Positions 1 to 11,723 of a stretch of 64,000 bases of DNA are shown in pieces. The position numbers and the translations under genes are program-made. Source of the DNA: Paraphysoderma sedebokerense. Its lineage: Eukaryota > Blastocladiomycota > Physodermatomycetes > Physodermatales > Physodermataceae. The notes beneath the pieces were generated by a model. It made no database searches, was not told where the DNA came from, and saw nothing but the letters and a program-made list of their open reading frames with translations. Each line of letters begins with the position of its first letter. The stretch's first letter is position 1. The stretch is taken from positions 1-64,000 of the forward strand of contig JAHLJZ010000092.1 of NCBI GenBank assembly GCA_025602915.1, given 5' to 3'.

Positions 1-907
1 TTATTCCCTGGATTGAAATATAAATTTTCCTTGTATTAACTTTAGTCAAACGACGCAGCACAAAATTCGCAGCAGCCATCTTGTCGTAAACGAATATTCG
101 GACAAAATTCTATAATTATGCATAAATTGTCACCTTTGGTATTTGCATCCTACATTTTGAGTAACTGCAATAACACCGTATCGTGAAGATTCAAAAGTAT
201 GAACTTAAACTCGTTATAGACCGGAAGGCACTCATTGCTGTATTACTTCATTCGTCATAATGTCAAAGGACTACAACAACGGCCCTGTAGTGATTTTCCC
301 ACCATTTGTCCGAAATGCAAGGTGTCGGATGAGGGATTTTTCTCCAATCTGTTTGAGTCTTGAATTTTTGCAGTTATCTCTACGTCCCCTTTCGTAGAGC
401 AGCCCGATATTGGCAAGAGCGAATTCAAATGGTAGAGAGTCCATATTTTGTGCGAGGATATCATACTCCTTCTGAGACGATAGAATGTGTTATCAATCCG
501 GCCATGTATGTATCTGTCTGTGATGTAAGCTCTCGGAAGTGAATTGAATTTGATCTTAAGATGAGCACGTAAAAGAAAAGGAGGAATTGAGTCTCTTCTC
601 AAGCCCAATTGGCGAGATTTATATTTCTTTTAGACTTCATACAATATAAGCAATAGCACATATAACAATACTAATTATATAACATAGACATGACTCTTGT
701 ATATACACTTAAATAATTAAAAGCTTTTATATATCCATTAAATAATAGAGATCGCTACCTACACGTAGCGCGAGAAAAGTCGAAATTACATCGAACAAAC
801 ATTTCCGTATTGAAAACTTTTTAATCTTTTGTCTCCGCCGATTGAATCCGGCTCAAAATTAACTTTTTAAAAATCTCTACACGTTATCGCATCGTAATAA
901 CGTCTAT
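1..907. other. left-edge non-coding stretch
   Basis: This stretch lies downstream of the minus-strand gene that ends at 908. The part next to that gene is AT-rich and probably holds its 3' UTR. A 117-codon minus-strand ORF (608-255) and a 60-codon plus-strand ORF overlap here, but neither resembles a known family or has convincing splice or promoter context. Nothing else is recognisable. Confidence 0.4.
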
Positions 908-3900
908 CTAGTATCGTCTGTTTAAAAGAAATAGATTAGATCAAGTTAAATGCACTTGAGGGACAGAAGAAAAAGAAAACTAACCTCTTGGATCCACCTT
1001 TCAATTGTCTTCGGGTGGAGTTATTCCCATAGCCATTACCATAATCATCACCATTCAGCCATTGCTGAATTTCTTCTCCATTAGACCGATTTGGCTTCTG
1101 ATAAGTGCTGCGGGAGAAGCTGTCGCCATTTTTTTTTCGAGCATTGTATCTACCGCCACCCTGACTCTGAGGTTGGGACTTGCCGCGGTGATTCGATTCT
1201 TTCTTGGTTTTATCATATTGACGATACGTTTGTCGCCTACGGGTATCTTGATCGGTAGTAGCGGTGTATTTAGGAACCGCATACAAAGGTTGAGAAACCT
1301 TAATGTTTGTCACAGGAAACCGATGTCGCTTAGGAGAGCCACTCTCACTTTCTTCGCAATCTTTAATGTCATCGGTTACTTTCTTCACACTTTGGGTGCT
1401 TACATCGGAAGCTACTTCGTCGGTCTTGAAAACTGTTGCGATATCAATCGCCTCGTTACTTTTCGCGCTGTCAATGTCAGGAATTCCAGCACCGGTATCA
1501 TTGATCTCCAACTCATCATTTGAAGAATTACATGACGATTCATCAGAAGTGAATACTGTCGCAATGTCTATCGCCTCATTGCTTCTGGAACCGTCAGTTT
1601 TAGGAGTTCCGATGGCCGAGTCTTTTACCTCCGCCTCAACGTTCAAGGAACCAGAAGACGATTCGCTAATTTCAATAACACCTGCGGGTTCGGACATATC
1701 TTGACTTGTCGCCGTTTCTACGGAATTCAATAAAACAGAGTCTTCACCGGTCGATTCGTAGGCCGACAATGCATCATTAAAGACGGACAAGTTGTCTGCG
1801 TTGTCTTGATTTTCCAAGGCATCGTCAATTGGTTTTGGTTGCTCTTGTGGGTCGACGACTTCATTCAAGTCGGATTCTTTTAGCACCAAAGACATCTCAT
1901 TTTCTTCCGAGTCGTTGGATTCGGGTAAACAAACTTCAGGATGAAAACCACAATCCTCACCAGAAAAGCCGTTGTTGACAGAAGATTCCAGATAAGCGGG
2001 TGATGCAGCCTGATAAGAAGTTGGCCAATGATAACCATAATTGTTGGTTGGAGCCCAACTAGGGTTTGCTCCATTCCACTGATGATTAGTGTTCCCATCA
2101 GCCGGATAGTGCTGAGGATAATCATAATGGTTCGCGTAATAATAGTTTGGCGCACTTCCATATGATGAAGGATTATTGTGTCCGTATTGGGTACAGTGCG
2201 AGTTGTTGGTGCCCGCGTTATAACCATAGGCGACATTTGTAGCTGGTGGATTTGAGGATGGAGGATAGCCTGCTTGATAATAATTGCAGGGTGGCTGTCC
2301 GGCGTACGATCCGATACTGTGAGTGTTGTAGTATTGTTCAGAAGAGCCATATCCTTGTTGAGCTTGATTATAATAATGTTGTCCACCTGCTTGATAATAA
2401 TTGCAGGGTGGCTGTCCGGCGTACGATCCGATACTGTGAGTGTTGTAGTATTGTTCATAAGAGCCATAGCCTTGTTGAGCTTGATTATAATAATGTTGTC
2501 GATTATCATAGGCGTAATTAGAACCGTAGTAGTGGTTTGGTGCGGCATTTCCATAATAAGTGGTATAATTGGCATGTTTTTGTTGAGCGAACTTGTTTCT
2601 GTTTGGATTGCGCACTGAAAGAGATTATAGAGATAATCAGTCTACTATGTCTGCGGAGAGTCGCCATCGGATGGAAGAGAATAATGAATAATACCTCGTC
2701 TTCTTGTCCGTTTCTTTTTGCTCTTTGGCACTTCAGTTGTACCGGCTTCTTCTTCCTTGGCGTTTTCTAAACCGGTATAACGTTAGATAACTTTGTCGTT
2801 CAACAAGAAATGTGACAAGATGAACGTACCAGTTGGGGTGGCATCACCCTCGTGAGAAGCACCGCTAGTCTAAGACAGGCAAAAGGGGGTTAGTTGAATG
2901 GAACGATAAGACTCTAAAGTCAAAGAAGAGTAATCAAATACCTTTACTACAATCAATTCTGGCGTTTCAATATATTCGGTATACATTTTACCGATAATAC
3001 GCATGAAGTAGGCTCGCTTCACCGAGCTATCGAGCCATGAATTTCTTGTCATGGCCTGCCCCGATAATGTTGGGTGCAAAATGAGAGGCATGGCTACCTC
3101 AGGCACCGGGAGAGGAAGAGCATCTAGAAGGGCCAGCGGATTAACCAAGACCTATTAGGAATACAAGGTGTAGACGGTTAGTACTCCAGTGATTTGAATA
3201 TATCAAGGATACAAAACAGATTGTTAAAGAATGTACTCACGCTAGCATCGACTCTGATGTTATCAGCAGAGAATGTGGCACCACTGCCAAAAAAGTGGGT
3301 TGATGATACTATGAGGAGGATGTGCGATGAGTAAAAGGGTACCCAAAAGGAAACTATCCAAGTTATAAACTTACCTAAACTTGAGCTAGTGTTTAGTTCG
3401 GTATACATTTTACCGATAATACGCATGAAGTAGGCTCGCTTCACCGGGCTATCGAGCCATGAATTTCTTGTCATTGCCTGCCCCGATAATGTTGGGTGCA
3501 AAATGAGAGGCATGGCTACCTCAGGCACCGGGAGAGGAAGAGCATCTAGAAGGGCCAGCGGATTAACCAAGACCTATTAGGAATACAAAGTGTAGACGGT
3601 TAGTACTCCAGTGATTTGAATATATCAAGGATACAAAACAGATTGTTAAAGAATGTACTCACGCTAGCATCGACTCTGATGTTATCAGCAGAGAATATGG
3701 CACCACTGCCAAAAAAGTGGGTTGATGATACTATGAGGAGGATGTGCGATGAGTAAAAGGGTACCCAAAAGGAAACTATCCAAGTTATAAACTTACCTAA
3801 ACTTGAGCTAGTGTTTAGTTCGGTATTCATCTCACTGATGATACCCATGTAATACGCTCGCTTCTCCGGGCTATCGAGCCATGAATTTCTTGTCATGGCC

Positions 3901-5554
3901 TGCCCCGATAATGTTGGGTGCAAAATGAGAGGCATGGCTACCTCAGGCACCGGGAGAGGGAGAACATCAAGAAGGGCCAGCGGATTAACCAAGGCCTATT
4001 AGGAATCCAAAGTGTAGACGGTTAGTACTCCAGTGATTCGAATATATCAAGGATACAAAACAGATTGTTAAAGAATGTACTCACGCTAGCATCGACTCTG
4101 ATGTTTTCGGCAGAGAATGTGGCACCACTGCCAAAAAAGTGGGTTGATGATACTATGGGGAGGATGTGCGATGAGTAAAAGGGTACCCAAAAGGAGACTA
4201 TCCATGTTATAAACTTACCTAAACTTGAGCTGGTGTCACGAGTCATCACACAAGTGTCCGATGCTTCAGATGCATCGGTATCCCCAACTTTGCGATCTGG
4301 AGAACCTTTGACCAGATCTTTGCGAGCAGAAATTGACATAGCTTCGCACATGGCTTGGAGCGATTCACCCAAGGAAACGACGGCCGCAGAAAGTGCCAGA
4401 AAGCCGCTTGTCTGAGACAGGCAAAAGGGGGTTAGTTGAATGGAACGATAAGAATTTAAAGAAAACGAAGATTGATCAAATACCTTTTTGACGGTGACCA
4501 TTTTGGGCTTTTTACAGAGTTCTGTATAGAGCTCAGTAATAGCATCCATATAAAAGGATCGCTTATCTGAATTATCCAGCCATTGGTGTTGTCTCACGGC
4601 GTGGTCAGACAATGTGGGATGTAAGATGACAGCCATTGCCATCTCTGGTACTAGTGGTGGGAGGAAATGTGAGGAAGCCAACAAGCTACAGCTCAGCTCG
4701 ACCTATTAAGAATCCGAAATGTAGACGGTTAGTACTTCAGTGATTCGAGTATATCACGAATACAAAACAAGATTGTAAAAAGAATGTACTTACATTCTCA
4801 TCTAATCTGAGACGATATATGGCAAAGCACATGCCACCACACAGCATAAAATAGTTGGTTGACACTAAGAGGAAGATGGGCGATGAGTGAAAGGGTACAA
4901 GAGGGATGTATTGATGTCACCAACTTACGAAAGCTTGAAGTAGAGTCCTTTGTCACCACTGCACAAGAAGCAGTAGGATTCACCGAAGTTGCTTCAGCAG
5001 ATGTCTCGGGGTCACGAAGGATGCGTTCCAATTCTGGTATTAGTGGAGAGGGACCAGCGACGGCGGTAGCGGGGGACAGATCCAAGTCGCTGTAGTCATC
5101 TGTGAAGGAAGAAGCAAGGTTGATGTTAGTTATAATGCAAGTTAAAGAGTCTGTGAGCGGGGGTAAGGTGTTGCAGATGACTCTGCCGATCACGCATCGC
5201 GGAACAAGAAGGCAAAAGTAAAAGCATCTACTCTGATCTCCATGAGAGACAGAGAAGGATGTCATGATGAAGAGAAGAAGAAGCAGCACATACTAGCACC
5301 CACTCTGTGTGGAGAGTAGAGTGCAAAGTAGGTGTGTCACCCACACCCCCGCGGGAGAAGAGGAAGCAAAGGGGAAGAAGGAGGAAAAGAGTAGACAACA
5401 TACCATCGTACAAATTTTCGAGCGATATATCCACATCACCTATGCAGGTGAGGGAGTAGAGCATGTTGATGCCCTGGAGACTGAGATCCTTGATGGAGGG
5501 GGATGCGGCGATGGTAGCCAAGAGATTGACAGCCGCCGCGAAAAGAGAAGACAT
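908..5554 (-). CDS. multi-exon protein with triplicated exons and a prion-like Tyr/Gln/Asn-rich C-terminus
   Basis: I do not recognise this gene. Fifteen exons with matching phases can be drawn: 5554-5404, 5099-4929, 4864-4794, 4702-4484, 4411-4219, 4152-4085, 3995-3797, 3730-3663, 3573-3375, 3308-3241, 3151-2942, 2869-2830, 2766-2695, 2614-985 and 917-908, giving about 1,122 residues. The N-terminal half is helical-looking and contains a module built around PLILHPTLS followed by WLDS..KRA, present four times, three of them nearly identical. A basic stretch KSKKKRTRRR (about residues 567-576) looks like a nuclear localisation signal. Next come a Tyr/Gln/Asn/Gly-rich low-complexity region with a roughly 39-residue tandem repeat, a long acidic Ser/Glu/Asp region, and a basic tail. 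The composition fits an RNA-granule or nuclear protein, which is inference only. The start is the first ATG of the frame; the stop lies just after the last short intron. Confidence 0.7.
3241..4152 (-). repeat. tandem exon duplication, 422-bp period
   Basis: Exon pairs 4152-4085/3995-3797, 3730-3663/3573-3375 and 3308-3241/3151-2942 repeat with a spacing of exactly 422 bp between equivalent splice sites. Exons and introns are nearly identical between copies, so the duplication is recent. All copies keep the frame. The last copy ends with the intron type found after the ancestral exon 4702-4484, and the middle copies carry a fused tail (NTSSSL) matching the end of exon 4411-4219, so unequal exchange mixed the units. 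A more diverged older copy lies at 4864-4484. Confidence 0.9.
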
Positions 5555-7128
5555 GATGTCGGGATCAGGAGAAGACGGTGGATGATAAGGGTGAGATGGA
5601 GATGAGATGAATAAGAGATGGATAAGAGAGGAGGGGTGAGATGGGGATGAGAGGGGTGAGAGAGAAAAGAAGGGAGAGGGGGGGATTATAAGGGAATGGA
5701 GTGGGAGAGGGAATCGCGTGCGAGTCGCGGACCAGAGTCAGAAATACCCTTGTCGGCAGCGTGGGTTGTGGGCAAGGCAGCAAATCAAACGATTGAGAGA
5801 CAGACAGACAGGGCGAATGATTGAGATACCGAGAGTGAGAGACAGAGCGAGAGGGGGAATCTGCCTCCTTGACAGCTTGAATGTACCCTTGGATGCAGAT
5901 GGATTGTAGTCTCGGAATGAGTAGCAGAGCAGTCGGTGGAGTGTCTGTAGTCTGGCAGTGTAGTGTAGAATAGCCAGACACAGAGAGAGGGAGAGGAACA
6001 GAACAGAATAGCACAGCTGGACAGACAGACAGACTAGCACTGGGACAATGGACACCTCACTTGGTAGCATTCACTCCCTTGCATTCACTCACTACCACTC
6101 ACTCACTTACTACCACTTACTCACTCTGCCACTCACTCTGCTACAGCCATCCTCCACTGAGACAGCTCACTCCCTCTCTCTACATCCCACTCTACACCCC
6201 GCTCCTCGCGACATCACTCGGATCCACTCCCATCTCCCCACTCCTCCCTCTCCATCCATCCTCACAAAGCACCCTACCGTCTCAAGTCGTACCCCTCCAC
6301 ACCCCCAAAACCATCATCCCTCCCTGCTCTGCAACGCACAAATGAAAATAAACTGGCACAACATTCGTCTCTTCTTCTTGATCTCCACTCTTTGAGCAGT
6401 ACAGCATCCCTCCAACTGCATCAGCGTCAGCATCAGCCTCTGCATCAGTACTTGTGCCAGTTCATTTTGATTTGTGCGTTGCAGGCGCTTTGTGTCTGGT
6501 TTGCTACCATTTCGACCGCAACAAAACACATGCACTCCCAGGAACCACATAACCACAACATTCGACTACACCGCTGTACTATTCAAACTGACACTGATTT
6601 TATTCATTGTTATTAGCCACACACAGATACTGCCACTCAATAACTTTCAAAAATTGAATCAAGAAATATCAACAAATCAGGATGTTGTCGTTTGAAGCAA
6701 CCGTGGACACCCGCTCAACTTTTCCAAGACTTGCACTAAATCTCACTGCGCGCCAATCAAATTGAAAGTCCTGAAACCTGCAATAACTCAAGCCACATAT
6801 CCTGTACTGTTCACATCGACCAAGAAAAAAGTTGTCAACATTCTTTATTCACTCTGTGCTCGATAAAACACAAACTCGAAGCTGAAGCTATGTCCAGTCC
6901 AATTTGTGTGAAAGTTGGCGGTTGAACGTCAATGAAATTCATGCGACGGTCACCCCCCTCAATCGCACCAGCATCGAACGACATCCAACAGTCATCTATC
7001 GACATTTTCTAGGGTAACTCCAAATCTTTATTCAATTTTTAAACCTAAAACAAATCAAAATGCCAATAACATATTTACACTTTTATTATTTACTAACCCT
7101 CACACCGAATATTTAAACTCATCGATTT
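5555..7128. other. intergenic, simple-sequence rich
   Basis: This lies between the start of the triplicated-exon gene and the stop of the first expansin-like gene. The part from about 5600 to 6350 is purine/pyrimidine skewed (GAGA-rich, then CTCACT-rich), with imperfect ACTCACTC tandem runs near 6065-6145. The long ORFs in it are low-complexity by-products. It probably holds the promoter of the gene starting at 5554. No transposon or RNA gene was seen. Confidence 0.5.
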
Positions 7129-8538
7129 TTAATTCTCCTTGATCCCAAGTCCAACGGAACAATCAACAGGTCTAAACTCCATATGAATAATCCCGTCATT
7201 CAAATTGGCAATAGATCGGAATGCGTCTCTATTTAAATCCATATGATTTAAACTGCGGCTACTTTCGCCACACGGGTTTTCATTTCCTTTGCCTTTATTG
7301 ATGGGGTGAATATTTGGGCATGCTATCGACAGCAAGAATCAACGGTCAGTCATCATTTCTTTCAGAGAGTGCCGGAATAATGAAGAGATAACGAACCATC
7401 AGCGACGGTAATCACCACACTTTTGTTGGGTGCGTAGCAACTACTCTTGTCGTTTGTATTCCCTTGATCGTACCACATGAATTTAGAAACACACCGAACC
7501 TCAAAACACTTGCCACAGGACCCTTGATTTTCACACAACGGCATACCACCGTACGGATTATCTCTACATTGAGGACCATCGTAAATAGGAGAAAGGTCAC
7601 TGATAGCTGCGAAAAAAGCGGTATTGGGGTACCCGCCGCGGCAGGCGAGTTGGCTATGGTCTGTCGCGGATTCGTGTAAAGCAGGGTAAAAGGATGCTGT
7701 AGCAAAGAAGAAAATGAGTGTTAGATTTTTGTTATGCAATAAAGAGAGTCGTCAAGGTGGGTTTCGTACCTCGTCCTTTGGTGAATCCACCGCTGCCGCG
7801 GGTACTATTGCCGTAGCTTCCGCCATTTTGACCTCCATTTTGACCACCATTTTGGCCACCGTTCTGCCCTCCATTTTGGCCACCATTCTGCCCTCCATTC
7901 TGACCACCGTTCTGACCTCCATTGTTTTGGCCGGCGATAAGACATGATTGTCCATTCTCAAACCCAAATTTACGACCATCTCGACCCGTTTCAGTGACTT
8001 GATCATTTTGACAAATCGGAAAGTTTTCACCGGGATATCGATTGACATTTCCTCGATTATTATTCGAGCCGTTTCCTCCACCTTGACTGCCTTGATCCCC
8101 AGCGATTAAACAACTTTGACCATTTTCGTACCCAAATTTCCTACCATCCCGACCAGTCTCTCTGACTACCCCGTTTTGACAAGTTGGAAAGTTTTCTCCG
8201 GCATACCGGTTCACGTTTTCCCGACCAGCGGTTGAGCGACTGGGATTGTTGGAATAAGAGTTTGCTCCTCCTTGACTACCTGAACCTTCAGCGATTAAAC
8301 AACTCTGACCGTTTTCGTATCCGAATTTTCGACCGTCCGTACCAATCGCCGTGACCTGGTTAGAACTGCAAGTCGGATAATTCTCCCCCGGATACCGAGT
8401 CACCCTCGCAGACATGTCACCGCCATAACTACCTTCCTCGACCCCATAATACTGAGCCGGTGAAGTCTCCACCACCGGATAATGAAGTTGAAACCAAGCA
8501 ACCGATAATAAAAGTACCGATAATTTCGAGCTAAACAT
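7129..8538 (-). CDS. expansin-like secreted protein with three CBM10/dockerin-like repeats
   Basis: Three exons (8538-7770, 7696-7397, 7322-7129) close in phase to 420 residues. A signal peptide (about residues 1-25) leads into three repeats of the form YPGENFPTC...DGRKFG(Y/F)ENGQSCLI, near residues 48-82, 112-145 and 164-197. These resemble CBM10, the family that includes dockerins of anaerobic fungi. A Gly/Gln/Asn linker with about nine GGQN units follows, then a cysteine-rich double-psi beta-barrel of the expansin/RlpA type (ACRGGYPNTAF, CGKCFEVRCV, SSCYAPNKSVVITVADG, and a C-terminal MDLNRDAF ... CSVG). Expansin-like proteins loosen cellulose or chitin networks without hydrolysis; the target here is unknown. 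There is no C-terminal expansin CBM63 domain. It has a paralogue at 15.9-14.7 kb. Confidence 0.8.
7780..7925 (-). repeat. GGQN-coding tandem repeat in the expansin linker
   Basis: A 12-bp unit coding Gly-Gly-Gln-Asn is repeated about nine times inside exon 1 of the expansin-like gene. It forms the flexible linker between the binding modules and the barrel, and its length is likely to vary between strains. Confidence 0.8.
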
Positions 8539-10140
8539 GTCTTGTGTATTCTAATAAACTCTAATCTACAAAATCCAACACAACAACTCTCAACGGGGTA
8601 GACAACCCCCCCTTCTTATGTACATGAATCAAAAATTAAACTCTGATGCTGACGGGTCCATTGCGAATTTTTCCCCAGCCTAAACACCAGCGCACAATGA
8701 AAAAATTCATTAACGTGTTTCGACCTTTTCTAGCTACACCACCAAAACACAATACCCTCAGAAACAAACTAGCTCCTTCCGCATCATTTTACACCGTGGC
8801 TTGACTCCGGTGCATAACGTGCCGTCGTACTTGTACATTCTTGAATTTGTTTAAACTGGTATAAACTGGTATAAACTCGAGTCCTCGACTACGGCGTTCC
8901 GTTTTAAACAATAACATCAATAATGACATCAATCATATTTATTTGCAAATTGGAAGAATCACATCATGATAACGATTGTTAATTCCAATTCGGGATTGTT
9001 TAAGACGGATGGGCTTAACTACTATTCCCTTTTTTCACATTACTAAGAATCACATCATGACCGGCAATTAAACAACTTGTTATATCCAATTCCTATTCGG
9101 GATTGTTTAAGACGGATGGGCTTAACTACTATTCCCTTTTTTCACATTACTAAGAATCACATCATGACCAACAATTAAACAACTTGTTATATCCAATTCC
9201 TATTCGGGATTGTTTAAGACGGATAGGCTTAACTACTAACTAACGAAAAAGCAAATGATGAAATGTTGAGGTTACATTCTTTAAATTCAACGTGGGGGGA
9301 TTTGAGTAGATGACGATATTGACGATATTGTTTATACTTTGTTTTCACTATTATACTTTGTTTTCACTTTTTACAGAATCACGTCATGGGTGCACTCGGA
9401 ATTCAAAGTGGTTTCAAAATAACGTACAGGGGGTATCAGTTCTTTATCAGTTCTTTATCGGTACTGTATCTGTTTCTGCTGTTTGGCTTTAAATTCAGTA
9501 GTTCATTTATTTAGAGTGTTAGTTTAATTAGATATTATAGGGTAATAAATTGTAACGTGGGGTGTATTGGGGAATAATTATTGGGAAATTCTGAGTTCTC
9601 GAGGTTAGCTTATTTTGACGTATTTAAGTGTTGTCCCGTGAAAATTTCGTGTGGGTGGTTAGATTTTTTTCCGGTGGTTGGAGATTGGGGTTGTTGGAAT
9701 GTTGAAATTCGAGGGGAGGGTTTGGATTTTGGAATGGGTATGAATTATTGATGATGCGTTGAATGGCAGTTTGGTTTCCTGAAACGATAGTTCCGATTAG
9801 AACTTGGGGAGAGTGGATATAGAAGATGTAAAAAAGCGGCTGCGTTTTATGCGTTGACAAAATATCAGATACTTCATCATAACATCTAATCCTGGGGCGC
9901 CCGTTTTTGAATCAACCGCAATCATTTTTAGCATACAAGTTTCGTATCTGTGCTGTTATGTATCAACATTTATTACATCTTGAACTCAATTTCTGGTAAC
10001 AGAGTACTAATCGTTTAGTATACCAATATATTACAATTTTACATCAATAATTATCATACATAGAGAAATATCGTATCCGTATTTACGAGATTCCATGGTA
10101 ATATCGACAATAGTATCAATAGACGTGGTCATTTCCCAGT
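8539..10140. other. intergenic between expansin-like gene and family A cluster
   Basis: This gap contains the minisatellite described separately and is otherwise AT-rich. A 78-codon minus-strand ORF at 9860-9624 has no signal peptide and no recognisable similarity, and I do not call it. The part near 10020-10140 is shared with the downstream flank of the copy at 13.3 kb, so it belongs to the duplicated family A unit. Confidence 0.5.
8957..9230. repeat. minisatellite of about 107-bp units, probable relic of a CBM10-like exon
   Basis: Three copies begin with AATCACATCATGA at 8957, 9048 and 9155. The second and third are almost identical; the first is about 16 bp shorter. All share the blocks CGGGATTGTTTAAGACGGAT and GGCTTAACTACTA. 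On the minus strand the unit reads SCLIAG within a broken frame, matching the end of the CBM10-like repeat coded just downstream, which suggests that a piece of that exon was captured and amplified. The origin is inference. Confidence 0.7.
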
Positions 10141-10572
10141 TTAGTTTTCGTCATTGTCGAAAGAAGCAGCACCGTTTACGTTTGGAAACTTTGGAAAATC
10201 ATTGAAATTTGGAAATCCTTTGGGGATTCTGGGAAAATTTGGTGGCCCGTTTGGAGTTCCGGAAAATTCTGGTGCATTTGGAAATCCTGGAAAGTCTGGA
10301 ATGTTTGGTGCAGCGCCGCCAGACGAAGCACATGAAGATGAGGTGGATCCTCCGAGACGCACGGTGAAACATCCATTTCCATCATCTGTCACGGTTGGTG
10401 TACCTTCACCACAAACGGTACTGGTTGATGAACCGCCACCAGAATTCAAAGTTACTTTAAAGCACCCGTTTCCAAGAGATTCGATTTGAGGGCGACCGGA
10501 TCCGTTTTGGGGGAGGGCGGAAATGGTGGAAACCAAGGCAAGCAGGGCGAAGATTACGATTTTGTTGAACAT
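10141..10572 (-). CDS. family A small secreted protein, Pro/Phe-rich tail
   Basis: An intronless gene of 143 residues. A signal peptide ends near ISA-LPQ. The conserved core follows: GNGCFKVTL ... VCGEGTPTVTDDGNGCFTVRLGGS ... C, four cysteines in two similar half-repeats. The tail (from about residue 88) is built on short FP/PxFP units and ends acidic. The family is not one I know. The core looks like a small disulfide-bonded beta module, and the variable tail suggests an extracellular or surface role. The nearest relatives are the genes at 12.1 and 13.8 kb. A TATA-like ATAAAAAG lies about 105 bp upstream. Confidence 0.75.
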   Translation of the reverse strand: MFNKIVIFALLALVSTISALPQNGSGRPQIESLGNGCFKVTLNSGGGSSTSTVCGEGTPTVTDDGNGCFTVRLGGSTSSSCASSGGAAPNIPDFPGFPNAPEFSGTPNGPPNFPRIPKGFPNFNDFPKFPNVNGAASFDNDEN

Positions 10573-11723
10573 CTTAGAGGACTATCTATAGTAGAATTTA
10601 AATGTAGAGAAGGGTAAATTTTGTGTGCTACTTAAAAGTTGTCTGTATAATAGTGTAAAGAATGAAGAATACTGCGCTTTTTATGTTGCCAGCTAGCAGA
10701 ATACGAACAATCACCGGCCACAGCACATTCAACTCAGACACGTTAACGTTCATTATCAATCTAGCCTAAAATTGACACTGCAGCCTGATTGTGAAGAAAC
10801 GGTAAAATTATTATGACAAACAATCTAGTAGTTGCCCCAATATCTAAATTTGGCTGTTGAAACTGATTTTGTTGTTGAAATTAATGCACAGCGCTGGAGC
10901 GAATACCGCCCACTGATTGTTCCCTCGTTGCGATGCTTAAAACATCTTCAGCGTGTGGTAGAAAACAATCGCCGGCTGAATTGAGGCAAATTCGAGAACC
11001 AATTCTATCATGAATTCAATATCGGTAATATTCATTACTGTGATGTGCTTCGGCACTTCGCATTGCATTACATTAAAGCAAATCACTATCGTGATGAATA
11101 TTACCCAAGAGGAAGTAGATTGTTATTGAGCTTGTTACTATTTATAGGTTTAACGTCGAAGACAAACATTTCAGTGACATGTTATGACGGAATCCTGGAA
11201 ATAAACAGAAGTAGTTAGATTAGTTTCGCTTAACGGTTCTGATTGGATCCATGGAAATGAGCAATTCGGTGATGGAGTCCATTAAGCAAAGACAATTGAA
11301 TGAACTCTATACAATTCGTGGTAATACAGCGTTAAGAGCTGTCAAAACTTTGCAAAATGGAATATCAATTCCCACGGACCACCGGATTTCGGACCAAATC
11401 AGGGAACGGTTCGAATTCCGAAACCGACAATCAGACCATCCGTGTCAACCATAATGCCGTCCGAATTTCGGACCTCGGATCGGACGGCCAGAACACTTCC
11501 ATAATTAAATTCATGTAGTGCTTTACCATACAGATTAATTTGTATACAAGCTGTATGTATCAACATTTATTTCATTCCCCACTCAAGACTTACTTACAGA
11601 TTACTATCTCTCAGGTTATTATTACATTCTTAGATCAAAAGTTTTGTTAAAAAGATTTATATGCCTATTTCTGAGATTCCTTGCAAATATTGATAAATAT
11701 TGTTAACGACATCATTTCCCTAC
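10573..11723. other. family A intergenic unit
   Basis: The 5' flank of the 10.1-kb gene, then the 3' flank of the 11.7-kb gene. A block near 10676-10760 (TATA-like box, GCCAGCTAGCA, CACCGGCCACAGCACAT) recurs upstream of the next two members, showing that promoter and gene were duplicated together. A 67-codon plus-strand ORF at 11251-11454 lies here and is not supported as a gene. Confidence 0.55.

Noticed and set aside
255-608. 117-codon minus-strand ORF near the left edge
   Set aside because: No recognisable motif, no signal peptide, no supporting splice or promoter context, and a competing ORF on the other strand.
1005-1704. Plus-strand ORFs of 133-172 codons opposite the prion-like exon
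   Set aside because: Antisense shadows of a biased coding exon; the minus strand has matching splice sites and a consistent 15-exon model.
5565-6395. Several overlapping ORFs on both strands
   Set aside because: They lie in GAGA/CTCACT simple sequence; the translations are low-complexity Ser/Leu/His/Thr and look accidental.
8957-9230. Tandem direct repeats considered as a CRISPR array or transposon ends
   Set aside because: Units are contiguous with a period of about 107 bp, without unique spacers, inverted termini or target-site duplications.
11390-11420. GGTTCGAATTCCG resembling a tRNA T-arm
   Set aside because: No matching acceptor stem, D-arm or anticodon arm at the right distances.
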